Positions 1 through 7,632 of a stretch of 64,000 nucleotides of DNA are shown here, piece after piece. The notes below the pieces were generated by a model. The model saw only the letters and a program-made list of their open reading frames with translations. It did no database searches and was not told the DNA's origin. Within the stretch, counting starts at the first letter, position 1, and each line of letters opens with the position of its first letter. A program made the position numbers and the translations under genes. Origin of the DNA: Roseibium sediminicola (lineage in GTDB: Bacteria; Pseudomonadota; Alphaproteobacteria; Rhizobiales; Stappiaceae); NCBI RefSeq assembly GCF_023156505.1, contig NZ_JALNMJ010000025.1, forward strand, positions 1-64,000, given 5' to 3'.

Positions 1-334
1 GACGAAACGAAGACGTTCCTCCATTTTGGACACCTCTTGCCACGGCATCTACACCTCCCGAAAAACGGAAAGTGTTACCTATGTGTCCGGAACGTTCTGT
101 CACCTATGTCTCAGGTCGGGCATTCTGCATCATCCATAGATCTGAATTCGCGCTTCCGGCTGAAGTCCGCGCGTTTCCCCTTGTGTCCGGCGCCTTTACC
201 GAGGCGATTGCAGCCTGGCGGGGATACGCTGGAAAGCCATCCCGGGATCACGCGCCTGGTTCTGACGACTGGTCAATCTCAACAGCTTCCGCAAGTTTTT
301 GGTATCGTGATAGGTTGACGATCCGGAGGAGCTC
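1..334. other. Left-edge non-coding stretch with possible IS-end remnant
   Basis: I see no convincing gene here; the open frames that cross it have no ribosome binding site or recognisable domain. Two direct copies of an 18-bp motif lie at 73-90 and 98-115 (TGTTACCTATGTGTCCGG and TGTCACCTATGTCTCAGG, 15 of 18 identical, 25 bp apart). Tandem motifs like this are common at the ends of some transposons, so this may be the edge of a lost or off-window insertion sequence. No transposase is visible. The last 30 bases carry the ribosome binding site (GGAGGAG) of the next gene. Confidence 0.3.
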
Positions 335-1105
335 ATGAGGATTTTGGCTTCATCACTGCTGTGTATCCTGCTTGGCTTGTCCAGCCCGCACGCCCTGGCC
401 GACACGTTTCGTGTTGCCTCTCCCCATCTTGAGGGGCTGGTCAACGAGGACGGCGTGTCAGGCATGCTGATCGGCGCCGTCACCGAGATTTTCAGAAAGG
501 CCGGTCACACCGTCGAATTTTCCGTGGTTCCGAGCCGCCGTGTCCCGGTCCTGCTCAGGCAGGGCGAAGTCGATTTCGCGATGCCGATCCTGGAAATCGA
601 AATGTTCGAGTATCAGGACTTCAACACTACCCGGACCCTGCCGATGATTTTCCGGCGGGATTTTGTCTTTGTCCGTGAAGGAATGCCCATTCCGCACAAA
701 CCGGAAGAGCTGCGCGGCAAGACCCTGGCCGCGACGCTTGGCTACGGCCTCGATCCGACCATTCTCGAAGACAAGGACATCACCATCACCTACACCAACT
801 CGGACCATTCCGCCGTCAGCATGGTGGACCGGGGTCGCGTCGATGCGTATCTCTCCGACGAATTCGTGGTCCGCCAGGCGATGAAGAAGGCGGGGATCGA
901 CAGCCTTATCCACGATCCGGAAAAGCCGATGTTCGTCTATGGCGCCGCACTGGTCGGGTCACAACCGCGGGCCGTCCTCTTGATCGAAACGCTCAACGAC
1001 GCGATTTCCGCCATGTGGCGCGACGGCTCATTGCAACAGCATCTGCCTTTCAACAATGTCGAGGATTTCGAGATCTATATTGCCCGCAATCCGGACAATT
1101 CCTGA
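335..1105 (+). CDS. Periplasmic substrate-binding protein (SBP_bac_3-like), orphan
   Basis: A 256-residue protein with a Sec signal peptide (about residues 1-22, ending HALA before DTFRV) followed by a type-II periplasmic binding fold of the amino-acid/PAAT class. It opens with the usual 'FRVASPHLEGLV' strand and has a late 'DRGRVDAYLSDEF' segment, where this family typically has a 'GRVDA' loop. The ATG is 4 bases after GGAGGAGCT-like Shine-Dalgarno sequence. No permease or ATPase gene is adjacent, so it is an orphan component; it could serve a distant ABC importer or a sensor. The next gene is an MFS transporter 156 bp downstream. Ligand unknown. Confidence 0.8.
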   Translation: MRILASSLLCILLGLSSPHALADTFRVASPHLEGLVNEDGVSGMLIGAVTEIFRKAGHTVEFSVVPSRRVPVLLRQGEVDFAMPILEIEMFEYQDFNTTRTLPMIFRRDFVFVREGMPIPHKPEELRGKTLAATLGYGLDPTILEDKDITITYTNSDHSAVSMVDRGRVDAYLSDEFVVRQAMKKAGIDSLIHDPEKPMFVYGAALVGSQPRAVLLIETLNDAISAMWRDGSLQQHLPFNNVEDFEIYIARNPDNS

Positions 1106-1261
1106 CCGGGCAAGACGCACGGTTTGCACAGACAGAATTGAACCCGGTCTCTGCCCGACGAGTCCTTGTTTCCTCCCGCAAATCCAGACGCTTGATGCCA
1201 AACAGCATCCCTCCTTCCAAAACGCTTTCCGGCTCTCACACACTGGTGCTATCACGCTTGA

Positions 1262-2494
1262 ATGATCCGCGCTTTGAAGGAAAACTGGGCTCTTTTTACC
1301 GGCATGCTGCTGCTGATGGCCTCCAACGGGCTGCTGGTCACGCTGCTCAGCGTGCGCAGCAGTGCCATCGGCCTGTCGGAGACCGCCATCGGGCTGATGC
1401 AGGCGGCCTATCCGCTCGGCGCGCTGGTCGGCTCGCTCTATGCGCCAAGGCTGGTGGAACGGGTCGGTCATGTCCGGGCCTTCGGTGCGCTGGCCTCGCT
1501 GTGTTCAATCTCCGCCATCGTGCATCTGATGACCAGTGATTTCTGGAGCTGGACCGCCATGCGGCTCCTGTCCGGGCTCTGTTTTCCCGGGCTCTATGTC
1601 ATTGCCGAAAGCTGGCTCAACGCCAAGGCGGAGAACCGCTCCCGCGCCCTGACCCTGTCGGTCTATTTTGTCATCCAGACCCTCGGCGCTTCCATCGGGC
1701 AATGGATGGCCGGCTTTGAAAGCATGAGCGGCAGCCTGTTGTTCGGCCTTGCCTCGATCCTGATTTCGCTGTCGCTGGTGCCGCTCCTGGTCTCGACCAG
1801 TCCGGCGCCGGCCTATTCCGCGCCCGACCGGCTGTCGGCGCGCAAGTTCTTCAAGATCTCGCCGACGGCCATGCTGGGTGCCTTCTTCAACGGCATCCTG
1901 CAGGCGGCAATCTATGTCGCAGTCCCGCTTTACGGTCTAGCGGTGGGCCTTGGCACCAGCGACGCCGCCGGGCTGCTGGTCGCCGGCACGCTGGCAGGCG
2001 CCGCCGCGCAGTTCCCGGTCGGCTGGCTTTCGGACCGCACCGACCGGCGTCTGGTGATTGCGCTTCTCTCCCTGGCCAATCTGGCACTTTGCCTGGCCCT
2101 CTTCAGCGGTGCCTTCGACACCACGCTGCTGCCCGCTTTCGCCCTTGTCGGTGCCCTGTCCCTGCCGGTCTATTCGCTGTGCGTTGCCTATGCCAACGAT
2201 CACCTGGCACCGAACCAGATCGTGCCTGCGAGCGGTACGCTGGTGCTGACGCTCAATGTCGGTGTTCTCTTCGGCGCTTTTGCCGGTCCGGCCGCAATCG
2301 GCCTTGCAGGCGCTGCCGGTCTGCCCCTGTTCATGGCTGCGGTCAGCGGTTTCACCGCCTGTGTCGCCCTGCTCCGGCAATTGCGCTCAGAGGCGCCGGA
2401 ACACAGCGGCCCGGTCGCGCCGGTCTCCGTTCAGGGTGTCCAGTCAGTGGGGACGCTGCATCCGGATGCGGCTGCCAGCGACAAGGCGGACTGA
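1262..2494 (+). CDS. MFS transporter (YcaD-like, 12 TM)
   Basis: A 410-residue, very hydrophobic protein with twelve predicted membrane segments. The loop 'YAPRLVERVGHVRAFG' after TM2 and 'GWLSDRTDRRLVI' after TM8 are the paired A-motif-like loops typical of the major facilitator superfamily. The overall pattern (short N-terminus, 'ESWLNAKAENRSRALTL' in the first half) resembles the YcaD/MFS_1 group of unknown substrate. There is no good Shine-Dalgarno before the ATG at 1262, so a slightly downstream start is possible. It ends 26 bp before the converging LacI-type regulator. Substrate cannot be told from sequence. Confidence 0.85.
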   Translation: MIRALKENWALFTGMLLLMASNGLLVTLLSVRSSAIGLSETAIGLMQAAYPLGALVGSLYAPRLVERVGHVRAFGALASLCSISAIVHLMTSDFWSWTAMRLLSGLCFPGLYVIAESWLNAKAENRSRALTLSVYFVIQTLGASIGQWMAGFESMSGSLLFGLASILISLSLVPLLVSTSPAPAYSAPDRLSARKFFKISPTAMLGAFFNGILQAAIYVAVPLYGLAVGLGTSDAAGLLVAGTLAGAAAQFPVGWLSDRTDRRLVIALLSLANLALCLALFSGAFDTTLLPAFALVGALSLPVYSLCVAYANDHLAPNQIVPASGTLVLTLNVGVLFGAFAGPAAIGLAGAAGLPLFMAAVSGFTACVALLRQLRSEAPEHSGPVAPVSVQGVQSVGTLHPDAAASDKAD

Positions 2495-2520
2495 CCGCCC
2501 TTTGCCCTATCAAGGCCGCC

Positions 2521-3525
2521 CTAACCGACTCGTGCCGTGCTCTGGCGCGCGATGACCTCATAGCCCAGATCGACCACGGGCGTTTCCGGCTCAATGCCGG
2601 CGAGCGCGCCGGTCAGCATGCGCAATGCCTCCCGGCCCATGGCGAGGCGGAAGGTGCGCACCGAGGTGACCGGCGGATTGGCGGCGGCCATCATCTCAAG
2701 GTCGTTGAAGCCGCAGAGGCCAATGTCCTCAGGGATCCTGAGACCTCGGCGCTGGCATTCGAACAGGGCGCCGAGCGCAAGGTCATCGTTGTTGCACAGG
2801 ATCGCGTCCGTTTGCGGTGCCTTTGACAGAAGATCGGCAACCAGTTCGCAGCCAAGTGTGACGGTCGAGGCGCGCGGCGTGGTCACGATCCGGGCCGGAT
2901 CGAACACACCAGCCTTTTCCGCTGCCGCCTTGAAACCGGCGAGGCGCCGCTGGCTGCGCGGATCGAGCCGGGCGGCGATATACCCCGGACGCTCATAGCC
3001 GGCGTCCAGCAGGTGACGGGTCGCGGCGGCGGAGGCGTCGACATGGGAAAATCCGATCATCATGTCGAAGGGATCCGGCCCGCATTCCATGATCTGGACG
3101 ATGCGGCAGTCCGCGCCCATCAAAAGTTTCGAGGTCTCCTCGGACTGGTCGAGACCTGAGAGGATCAGGCCGGCGGGTTTCTGGCTGAGGAAGGTGCGGA
3201 CAAGGCTCTCCTCTTCAAGCGGAGAATAGCGGGAATTGCCGAGCTGGATCTGCCATTTCGAGCCTTCGGCAGCTTCGTAGATGCCGCGCATGACATCGGA
3301 AAAGACGTTGTTGGTGACAGACGGAACAATGACGCCGATGACATTGGTTTTGCCCGCGGCCAGCGCGCTCGCCGCCGGATCGGGCACATATCCCAGCCGG
3401 TCGACAACCGCCTTGATTTTCTCAAGCGTCTTCGCCGAGACCTTGTCCGGATCGCGCAGCGCCCGCGACACAGTCATAGCGCTAACACCAGCTTCCCTGG
3501 CTACATCAGCAATTGTTATTCGCAA
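2521..3525 (-). CDS. gntR: LacI-family transcriptional regulator of the gluconate-type locus
   Basis: A 334-residue regulator with a LacI-type helix-turn-helix at residues 1-25 (TIADVAREAGVSAMTVSRAL) and a periplasmic-binding-like effector domain from about residue 60 to 330. It is transcribed divergently from gluconokinase and the TRAP operon, with a near-perfect operator between them, so it very likely represses that locus and releases on a sugar acid or its phosphate. The segment encoding VSAM of the DNA-binding domain carries a second copy of the operator core (3476-3487), hinting at autoregulation. The gene symbol follows the E. coli GntR analogy (LacI family) and is less certain than the family assignment. 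Confidence 0.88.
   Translation of the reverse strand: MRITIADVAREAGVSAMTVSRALRDPDKVSAKTLEKIKAVVDRLGYVPDPAASALAAGKTNVIGVIVPSVTNNVFSDVMRGIYEAAEGSKWQIQLGNSRYSPLEEESLVRTFLSQKPAGLILSGLDQSEETSKLLMGADCRIVQIMECGPDPFDMMIGFSHVDASAAATRHLLDAGYERPGYIAARLDPRSQRRLAGFKAAAEKAGVFDPARIVTTPRASTVTLGCELVADLLSKAPQTDAILCNNDDLALGALFECQRRGLRIPEDIGLCGFNDLEMMAAANPPVTSVRTFRLAMGREALRMLTGALAGIEPETPVVDLGYEVIARQSTARVG
3476..3487. promoter_or_regulatory. Intragenic copy of the LacI-type operator core
   Basis: ATAGCGCTAACA here is, on the minus strand, TGTTAGCGCTAT, identical over 12 bases to the core of the operator at 3604-3615. It encodes Val-Ser-Ala-Met of the regulator using GTT and GCT, codons that are uncommon in this GC-rich window. 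The spacing from the main operator (about 129 bp centre to centre) would allow looping or autoregulation, which is inference. Confidence 0.4.
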
Positions 3526-3595
3526 TTTAATCAGCCATTACAGATATTTAATGTCGAACTGTCGATTTTTCGGATGATAGACCAGAAAAAAAAAA

Positions 3596-3625
3596 TTGAC
3601 AAATGTTAGCGCTATCATTTTCAAT
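3596..3625 (+). promoter_or_regulatory. gntK/TRAP promoter with LacI-type operator
   Basis: A -35 box TTGACA lies at 3596-3601 and a weak -10 (TTTCAA or TTCAAT) at 3619-3625. The spacer is filled by a palindrome, AAATGTTAGCGCTATCATTT (3601-3620), with one mismatch in ten base pairs and the GC centre that LacI-family proteins favour. A repressor bound here would block RNA polymerase directly. It resembles the E. coli GntR operator style, but the exact consensus was not compared. Confidence 0.7.
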
Positions 3626-3657
3626 ACGAGCAACAGAGACACCAATTGAGGACGACC

Positions 3658-4215
3658 ATGACGGGTGATTTGCCAAAGGCCGGAAGCGAAAGCGCCGTCG
3701 TCGTCATGGGCGTGTGCGGTGCCGGCAAAAGCCGTTTGGCACGCCGCCTGTCGGAATGTCTCGGCGTAGGCATGGTCGAGGCCGACGACTTTCACAGTCC
3801 GGCCAACAAGCGCAAGATGTCGGCGGGGGAAGCGCTCACCGATGCCGACCGCATGCCCTGGCTGGATGCGGTCGCCATGGCGGCCCGCCTGCAGCTTTAT
3901 TGCACCGGCGGTGCCGTCGTCGCCTGCTCCAGCCTGAAACGCGCCTACAGGGAGCGTCTGCGGGCATCCCTGCCCGCGTGCCGCTTCATCCACTTGAGCG
4001 GACCACGCGCGCTGATCGCGGAGCGTCTCGCCAATCGTCAGGGCCATTTTGTCGGCGAGACCCTGCTCGACAGCCAACTGGCGACCCTCGAACCGCTCGA
4101 AGCCGGAGAAACCGGTTTCACATTGGAGATTTCAAGGCCGGTTGACACGCTTGTCGACATTGCCCTGGAAGAACTGCGGCAAGCCCCGCCGCCGATTGAA
4201 ACCATCGCATCCTGA
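3658..4215 (+). CDS. gntK: Gluconokinase
   Basis: A 185-residue P-loop kinase that phosphorylates D-gluconate to 6-phosphogluconate with ATP, feeding the Entner-Doudoroff or pentose phosphate route in the cytoplasm. The Walker A motif GVCGAGKS is at residues 18-25, followed by the family signature 'EADDFHSPANKRKMSAGEALTDADRMPWL' in pieces around residues 41-70 (substrate loop) and 'CSSLKRAYRERLR' near 95. Length matches the family (about 170-185). I chose the ATG at 3658, preceded by GAGGA, over a TTG 12 bases upstream. It is the first gene of the operon with dctPQM, 30 bp upstream of dctP. Confidence 0.93.
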   Translation: MTGDLPKAGSESAVVVMGVCGAGKSRLARRLSECLGVGMVEADDFHSPANKRKMSAGEALTDADRMPWLDAVAMAARLQLYCTGGAVVACSSLKRAYRERLRASLPACRFIHLSGPRALIAERLANRQGHFVGETLLDSQLATLEPLEAGETGFTLEISRPVDTLVDIALEELRQAPPPIETIAS

Positions 4216-4245
4216 TGATGCGATGTCCTTAAACGGGAGGAAGAC

Positions 4246-5268
4246 ATGCTGAAACACCTGAAAAGATCCGCTCTTGCCGCCGTCGCGGCCGGCGCTTTTG
4301 CAACCTCGGCCATGGCTGCCGACTATTCGTTCCGCTTCCAGTCCTCGGACCCGGCGGGCAACCCGAATTTCGAACTCCAGCAGGGCTGGACCGAAGCGGT
4401 CAAGGAAAAGACCGGCGGCCGGATCGAGATCGAGTTGCTGCCTGTGGAATCCATCGTCGCCCATAACGAGACCCAGGACGCGATCTCGGCCGGCATTCTC
4501 GACGGTCACATCACCGACACCTCCTATTTTGCCGGCAAGGACCCGGCCTTCGGTCTGATCGCCAACCCGGTCGGCGCCTGGTCCTCTCCGGACGAAATGT
4601 TTGCCTTCATGAGCAAAGGCGGCGGCAAGGAGCTGATGAACGAGCTGGTCGAGCCCTATGGCCTGCATTTCATTGGCGCGACCACACCGGGCCTGGAAGC
4701 CTTCGTGTCGAAAGTACCGCTCAATGGCGTCGACGACCTGAAAGGCCTGAAGATGCGCGCGCCGGAAGGCCTGGTGCAGCAGGTGTTTGCCGCGGCCGGC
4801 GCCGCGCCGGTGAACCTGCCGGGCTCTGAAGTCTTCACCGCGCTCGACAAGGGCGTGATCGATGCCGCCGACTATACGGTGTTTTCCACCAACCATGCCC
4901 AGGGCATGCATAAGGTTGCGCCGAACCCGGTCTATCCCGGCTTCCACTCCATGCCGCTCGTGGAAATCTCCATGAACAAGGCCAAGTGGGACGCCCTGCC
5001 GGATGACCTGAAGACCGCTCTGGAAGAAAGCGTCGCCGCATTCGCCAAGGCGCAGGTCGCAGCACTCGCCGAGCGTGACCTTGAGGCAGTGGCGGAAGCC
5101 AAGGCAAGCGGCGAAGTCACCGTCACCGACTGGTCGCCGGAAGAGCGCGCCAAGTTTCGCACCATTGCCACCGGTGAATGGGCCAAGGTCGCAGAGCGTT
5201 CGGACAACGCGCAGAAGGTCTATGACGTTCTGACGAGCTACCTGAAAGAAAACGGCCTGATGCAGTAA
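4246..5268 (+). CDS. dctP: TRAP transporter substrate-binding protein
   Basis: A 340-residue DctP-family periplasmic binding protein with a signal peptide (residues 1-24, ending SAMA). The mature part starts with 'ADYSFRFQSSDPAGNPNFELQQGW' in the style of C4-dicarboxylate/sugar-acid binders. A conserved arginine-bearing segment 'LKGLKMRAPEGLVQQVFAAAG' (about residues 165-185) holds the carboxylate-binding Arg known in this family. A strong Shine-Dalgarno (GGGAGGAAG) precedes the ATG. Placement with gluconokinase and a LacI regulator points to gluconate or a related aldonate as ligand; dicarboxylate is the main alternative. Confidence 0.92.
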   Translation: MLKHLKRSALAAVAAGAFATSAMAADYSFRFQSSDPAGNPNFELQQGWTEAVKEKTGGRIEIELLPVESIVAHNETQDAISAGILDGHITDTSYFAGKDPAFGLIANPVGAWSSPDEMFAFMSKGGGKELMNELVEPYGLHFIGATTPGLEAFVSKVPLNGVDDLKGLKMRAPEGLVQQVFAAAGAAPVNLPGSEVFTALDKGVIDAADYTVFSTNHAQGMHKVAPNPVYPGFHSMPLVEISMNKAKWDALPDDLKTALEESVAAFAKAQVAALAERDLEAVAEAKASGEVTVTDWSPEERAKFRTIATGEWAKVAERSDNAQKVYDVLTSYLKENGLMQ

Positions 5269-5290
5269 GCTGCCCGACAGGCAGTGGTTC

Positions 5291-5320
5291 AACGGGCGCC
5301 TGCGGGCGCCCGTTTCAAAT
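5291..5320 (+). terminator. Terminator-like hairpin after dctP
   Basis: A perfect 10-bp stem AACGGGCGCC / GGCGCCCGTT with a 4-base loop (5291-5314), followed by a short T stretch. Such hairpins after binding-protein genes often let the first gene be made in excess over the permeases. Confidence 0.65.
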
Positions 5321-5336
5321 CAAGGCCCCCTCTGTC

Positions 5337-5467
5337 GTCATCCCGGACGCAGCTGTGCTGCGATCCGGGACCGGGGAGCCGATTTCTGTCAGACTTTTCA
5401 CGGCCTCACGCCGATCGATGCCGGTGGCTCACCGGTCCCGGCTCGCGCTACGCTTGGCCGGGATGAC
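5337..5467. repeat. Palindromic intergenic repeat, family A, copy 1
   Basis: Bounded by GTCATCCCGG at the left and CCGGGATGAC at the right, with inner matching blocks (GGGACCGGGGAGCC and TCCCGGCTCGCGCTACGCT). The same architecture occurs at 7482-7589 and 36803-36930 (the last in reversed orientation). It occupies most of the 273-bp dctP-dctQ gap. No coding capacity. Confidence 0.75.
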
Positions 5468-5541
5468 GATGGCCTGCAGAGATCCCAGAACATTGGCCTG
5501 AAACGTCGACGACGTGCTTGTGCAACGAACGGGAGGACACC

Positions 5542-6093
5542 GTGGCGGAACTGAACGAAGACATGCCAAAGGAACCCGATCCCGGCGCCATCGCCGAAGC
5601 GGGTCTTCTCGGCCGCTGGATCGACAAGGGCGGCTTGCTGTTTGCCGCGGGCATCGTCCTATCGATGCTGATCCTGCTGAATGAAGTGGTGCTGCGCTAT
5701 CTCTTCAATGCGCCGACGATCTGGGCGCATGAGACCACCATCTTTCTTTGCGGCATGGCTTTTCTTTACGGCGGGCTCTACTGCACGGCGCGCGACCGGC
5801 ATATCCGGGTGGTGCTGATCTATGACAGCCTGCCACCCCGCATGCGCCGGGTCTTCGACGTGGTCATCTCGCTGATTTGCATGATGGCAAGCGCCTTCTT
5901 TGCCTGGGCGTCCTGGTTGATGGTGCAAAAGGCGGCCTTCCGCCCGGATGGCAGCTTCCGCCTGGAGCGCTCCGGCAGCGCCTGGGATCCCGTCTTTCCC
6001 GGCCTGATCAAGGTCTTCCTGCTCGTCATCATGACCGTTATGGCCGTCCAGTTCCTGATCCTTGCCTATAACTACGCCAGGGGGCGCAAGTGA
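5542..6093 (+). CDS. dctQ: TRAP transporter small permease
   Basis: A 183-residue DctQ-type membrane protein with four predicted helices (about residues 30-52, 66-84, 102-128 and 145-172), containing the family's 'NEVVLRYLFNAPTIWAHE' region around residues 50-68. With DctM it forms the membrane part of the tripartite sodium-coupled importer. I chose GTG at 5542 because GGGAGG sits 5-6 bases upstream; a TTG further upstream lacks support. The stop overlaps the start of dctM by four bases, which indicates translational coupling. The unusual feature is the long, repeat-filled gap separating it from dctP. Confidence 0.9.
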   Translation: MAELNEDMPKEPDPGAIAEAGLLGRWIDKGGLLFAAGIVLSMLILLNEVVLRYLFNAPTIWAHETTIFLCGMAFLYGGLYCTARDRHIRVVLIYDSLPPRMRRVFDVVISLICMMASAFFAWASWLMVQKAAFRPDGSFRLERSGSAWDPVFPGLIKVFLLVIMTVMAVQFLILAYNYARGRK

Positions 6094-7409
6094 TAGATTT
6101 CTTCGGCTCCCTCCAAGGCCTCGGCATCGAGACCGGCACCCTGCTCATGTTTGCGATGCTGCTGGTGCTGCTTGTCTCCGGCATTCCCCTCGCCTTCGTC
6201 ACGCTTCTGGTTGCGCTGATCTTCGCCCTTGGCTGGTTCGGCCCGATGGTGGTGCCGCTGATCACCAGCCGGGTCTATTCCTTTGTCGGCTCCTTCGTCT
6301 TTGTCTCCGTGCCGATGTTCGTGCTGATGGCGGCGATCCTCGACCGGTCTGGCATTGCCCGGGACCTGTTCGACGCCATGAAGCTGGTTGGCGGCCGCCT
6401 GCGCGGCGGGGTTGCCATCCAGACCATCATCGTGGCCGTGATCCTGGCCGCGATGAGCGGTATCATCGGCGGCGAAGTGGTGCTGCTTGGCCTTGTCGCC
6501 CTGCCCCAGATGCTGCGGCTTGGCTATGACAAGCACCTGGCGATCGGCGTTGTCTGCGCAGGCGGCGCGCTCGGCACCATGGTGCCGCCCTCGATCGTCC
6601 TGATCATCTACGGACTGACCGCCAACGTCTCGGTCGGCGACCTCTTCACCGCCGCCTTCGTGCCCGGCCTGATGCTGGCCGGATTTTATGTCGCCTATGT
6701 GCTGATCCGGGCCTATCTCAATCCGAAGGTGGCTCCGATCCCGGATGGCGACCCGGTGCCGTTGGATGAGAAAATCCGTCTCCTCAAGGGCCTGATCCTG
6801 CCGCTGATGGTGGTCGCCGGTGTGCTCGGATCCATCTATGGCGGGGTCGCCAGCGTCACCGAGGCCTCCGCCGTCGGCGTTGCCGGAGTGCTCTTGTCAA
6901 CCGTCGTGCGCGGTGAATTCTCACTCGGACTGCTGAAGGGCGCCGCCCTGCAGACGCTTCAGACCGTCGGCATGATCGTCTGGATCGGCATTGGCGCCAG
7001 CGCTTTGGTCGGCGTCTTCAACCTGATGGGCGGCATCAAGTTCGTCTCGGCGCTGATTTCCGGCATTTCCGACAACCCGACCATCATCTTGCTGTTCATG
7101 ATGCTGATCCTGTTCGTGCTCGGCATGTTCCTGGACTGGGTCGGGATCGCGCTCCTGACAATGCCGATCTTCGTGCCGATCATCAAGGATCTGGGCTATG
7201 ACCCGGTCTGGTTCGGGGTGCTGTTCTGCATGAACATGCAGGTCTCGTTCCTGTCGCCACCCTTTGGGCCCGCCGCGTTTTACCTAAAAAGCGTGGCGCC
7301 ACCGGACATCACCCTGGCAACCATCTTCCGCTCCCTGCTGCCGTTCATCGCGCTGCAGATCCTGGCGGTCGGGATCCTGCTGTTTTTCCCCGGCATCACC
7401 GGGCGGTAG
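6090..7409 (+). CDS. dctM: TRAP transporter large permease
   Basis: A 439-residue DctM-family protein with about twelve membrane helices. It carries family-typical stretches such as 'FVFVSVPMFVLMAAILDRSGIARDLFDAM' in pieces near residues 70-97 and 'CAGGALGTMVPPSIVLIIYG' near 155-174. It is the transport channel that takes substrate from DctP and couples to a sodium gradient. Start is GTG overlapping the dctQ stop. Length is normal (425-440). The operon ends with a strong terminator right after it. Confidence 0.93.
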   Translation: MIDFFGSLQGLGIETGTLLMFAMLLVLLVSGIPLAFVTLLVALIFALGWFGPMVVPLITSRVYSFVGSFVFVSVPMFVLMAAILDRSGIARDLFDAMKLVGGRLRGGVAIQTIIVAVILAAMSGIIGGEVVLLGLVALPQMLRLGYDKHLAIGVVCAGGALGTMVPPSIVLIIYGLTANVSVGDLFTAAFVPGLMLAGFYVAYVLIRAYLNPKVAPIPDGDPVPLDEKIRLLKGLILPLMVVAGVLGSIYGGVASVTEASAVGVAGVLLSTVVRGEFSLGLLKGAALQTLQTVGMIVWIGIGASALVGVFNLMGGIKFVSALISGISDNPTIILLFMMLILFVLGMFLDWVGIALLTMPIFVPIIKDLGYDPVWFGVLFCMNMQVSFLSPPFGPAAFYLKSVAPPDITLATIFRSLLPFIALQILAVGILLFFPGITGR

Positions 7410-7430
7410 GAAACGCTTCGGAAAAACAAC

Positions 7431-7465
7431 AACCGCCCGTGAAAACGCGGGCGGTTTTCTTTTTC
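7431..7465 (+). terminator. Rho-independent terminator of the gntK-dctPQM operon
   Basis: Nine-bp stem AACCGCCCG / CGGGCGGTT with an 8-base loop, followed by TTTTCTTTTT. Confidence 0.85.
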
Positions 7466-7481
7466 GACTACCCCTCTCCCA

Positions 7482-7589
7482 GTCATCCCGGACGAAGCGA
7501 AGCGGAGATCCGGGACCGGGGAGCCCGTGCGCCATTGTTGGTCTCGTGGCTCCCCGATCCCGGCTCGCGCTACGCTAGGCCGGGATGAC
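7482..7589. repeat. Palindromic intergenic repeat, family A, copy 2
   Basis: Starts GTCATCCCGGACGAAGCGAA and ends GGCCGGGATGAC, with the internal block GATCCGGGACCGGGGAGCC shared with copy 1. It lies between two converging operons and could form a long cruciform or RNA hairpin. Confidence 0.8.
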
Positions 7590-7632
7590 GAGGGAGGGGG
7601 GACCAAGTTTGCAGGATGCTACAGCCCCTGCC

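Noticed and set aside
37-318. 93-residue plus-strand frame at the left edge
   Set aside because: No ribosome binding site, no domain, and overlaps the tandem motifs; composition not coding-like.
4132-5292. 386-residue minus-strand frame opposite dctP
   Set aside because: Shadow of dctP; no domain and spans the gntK-dctP junction.
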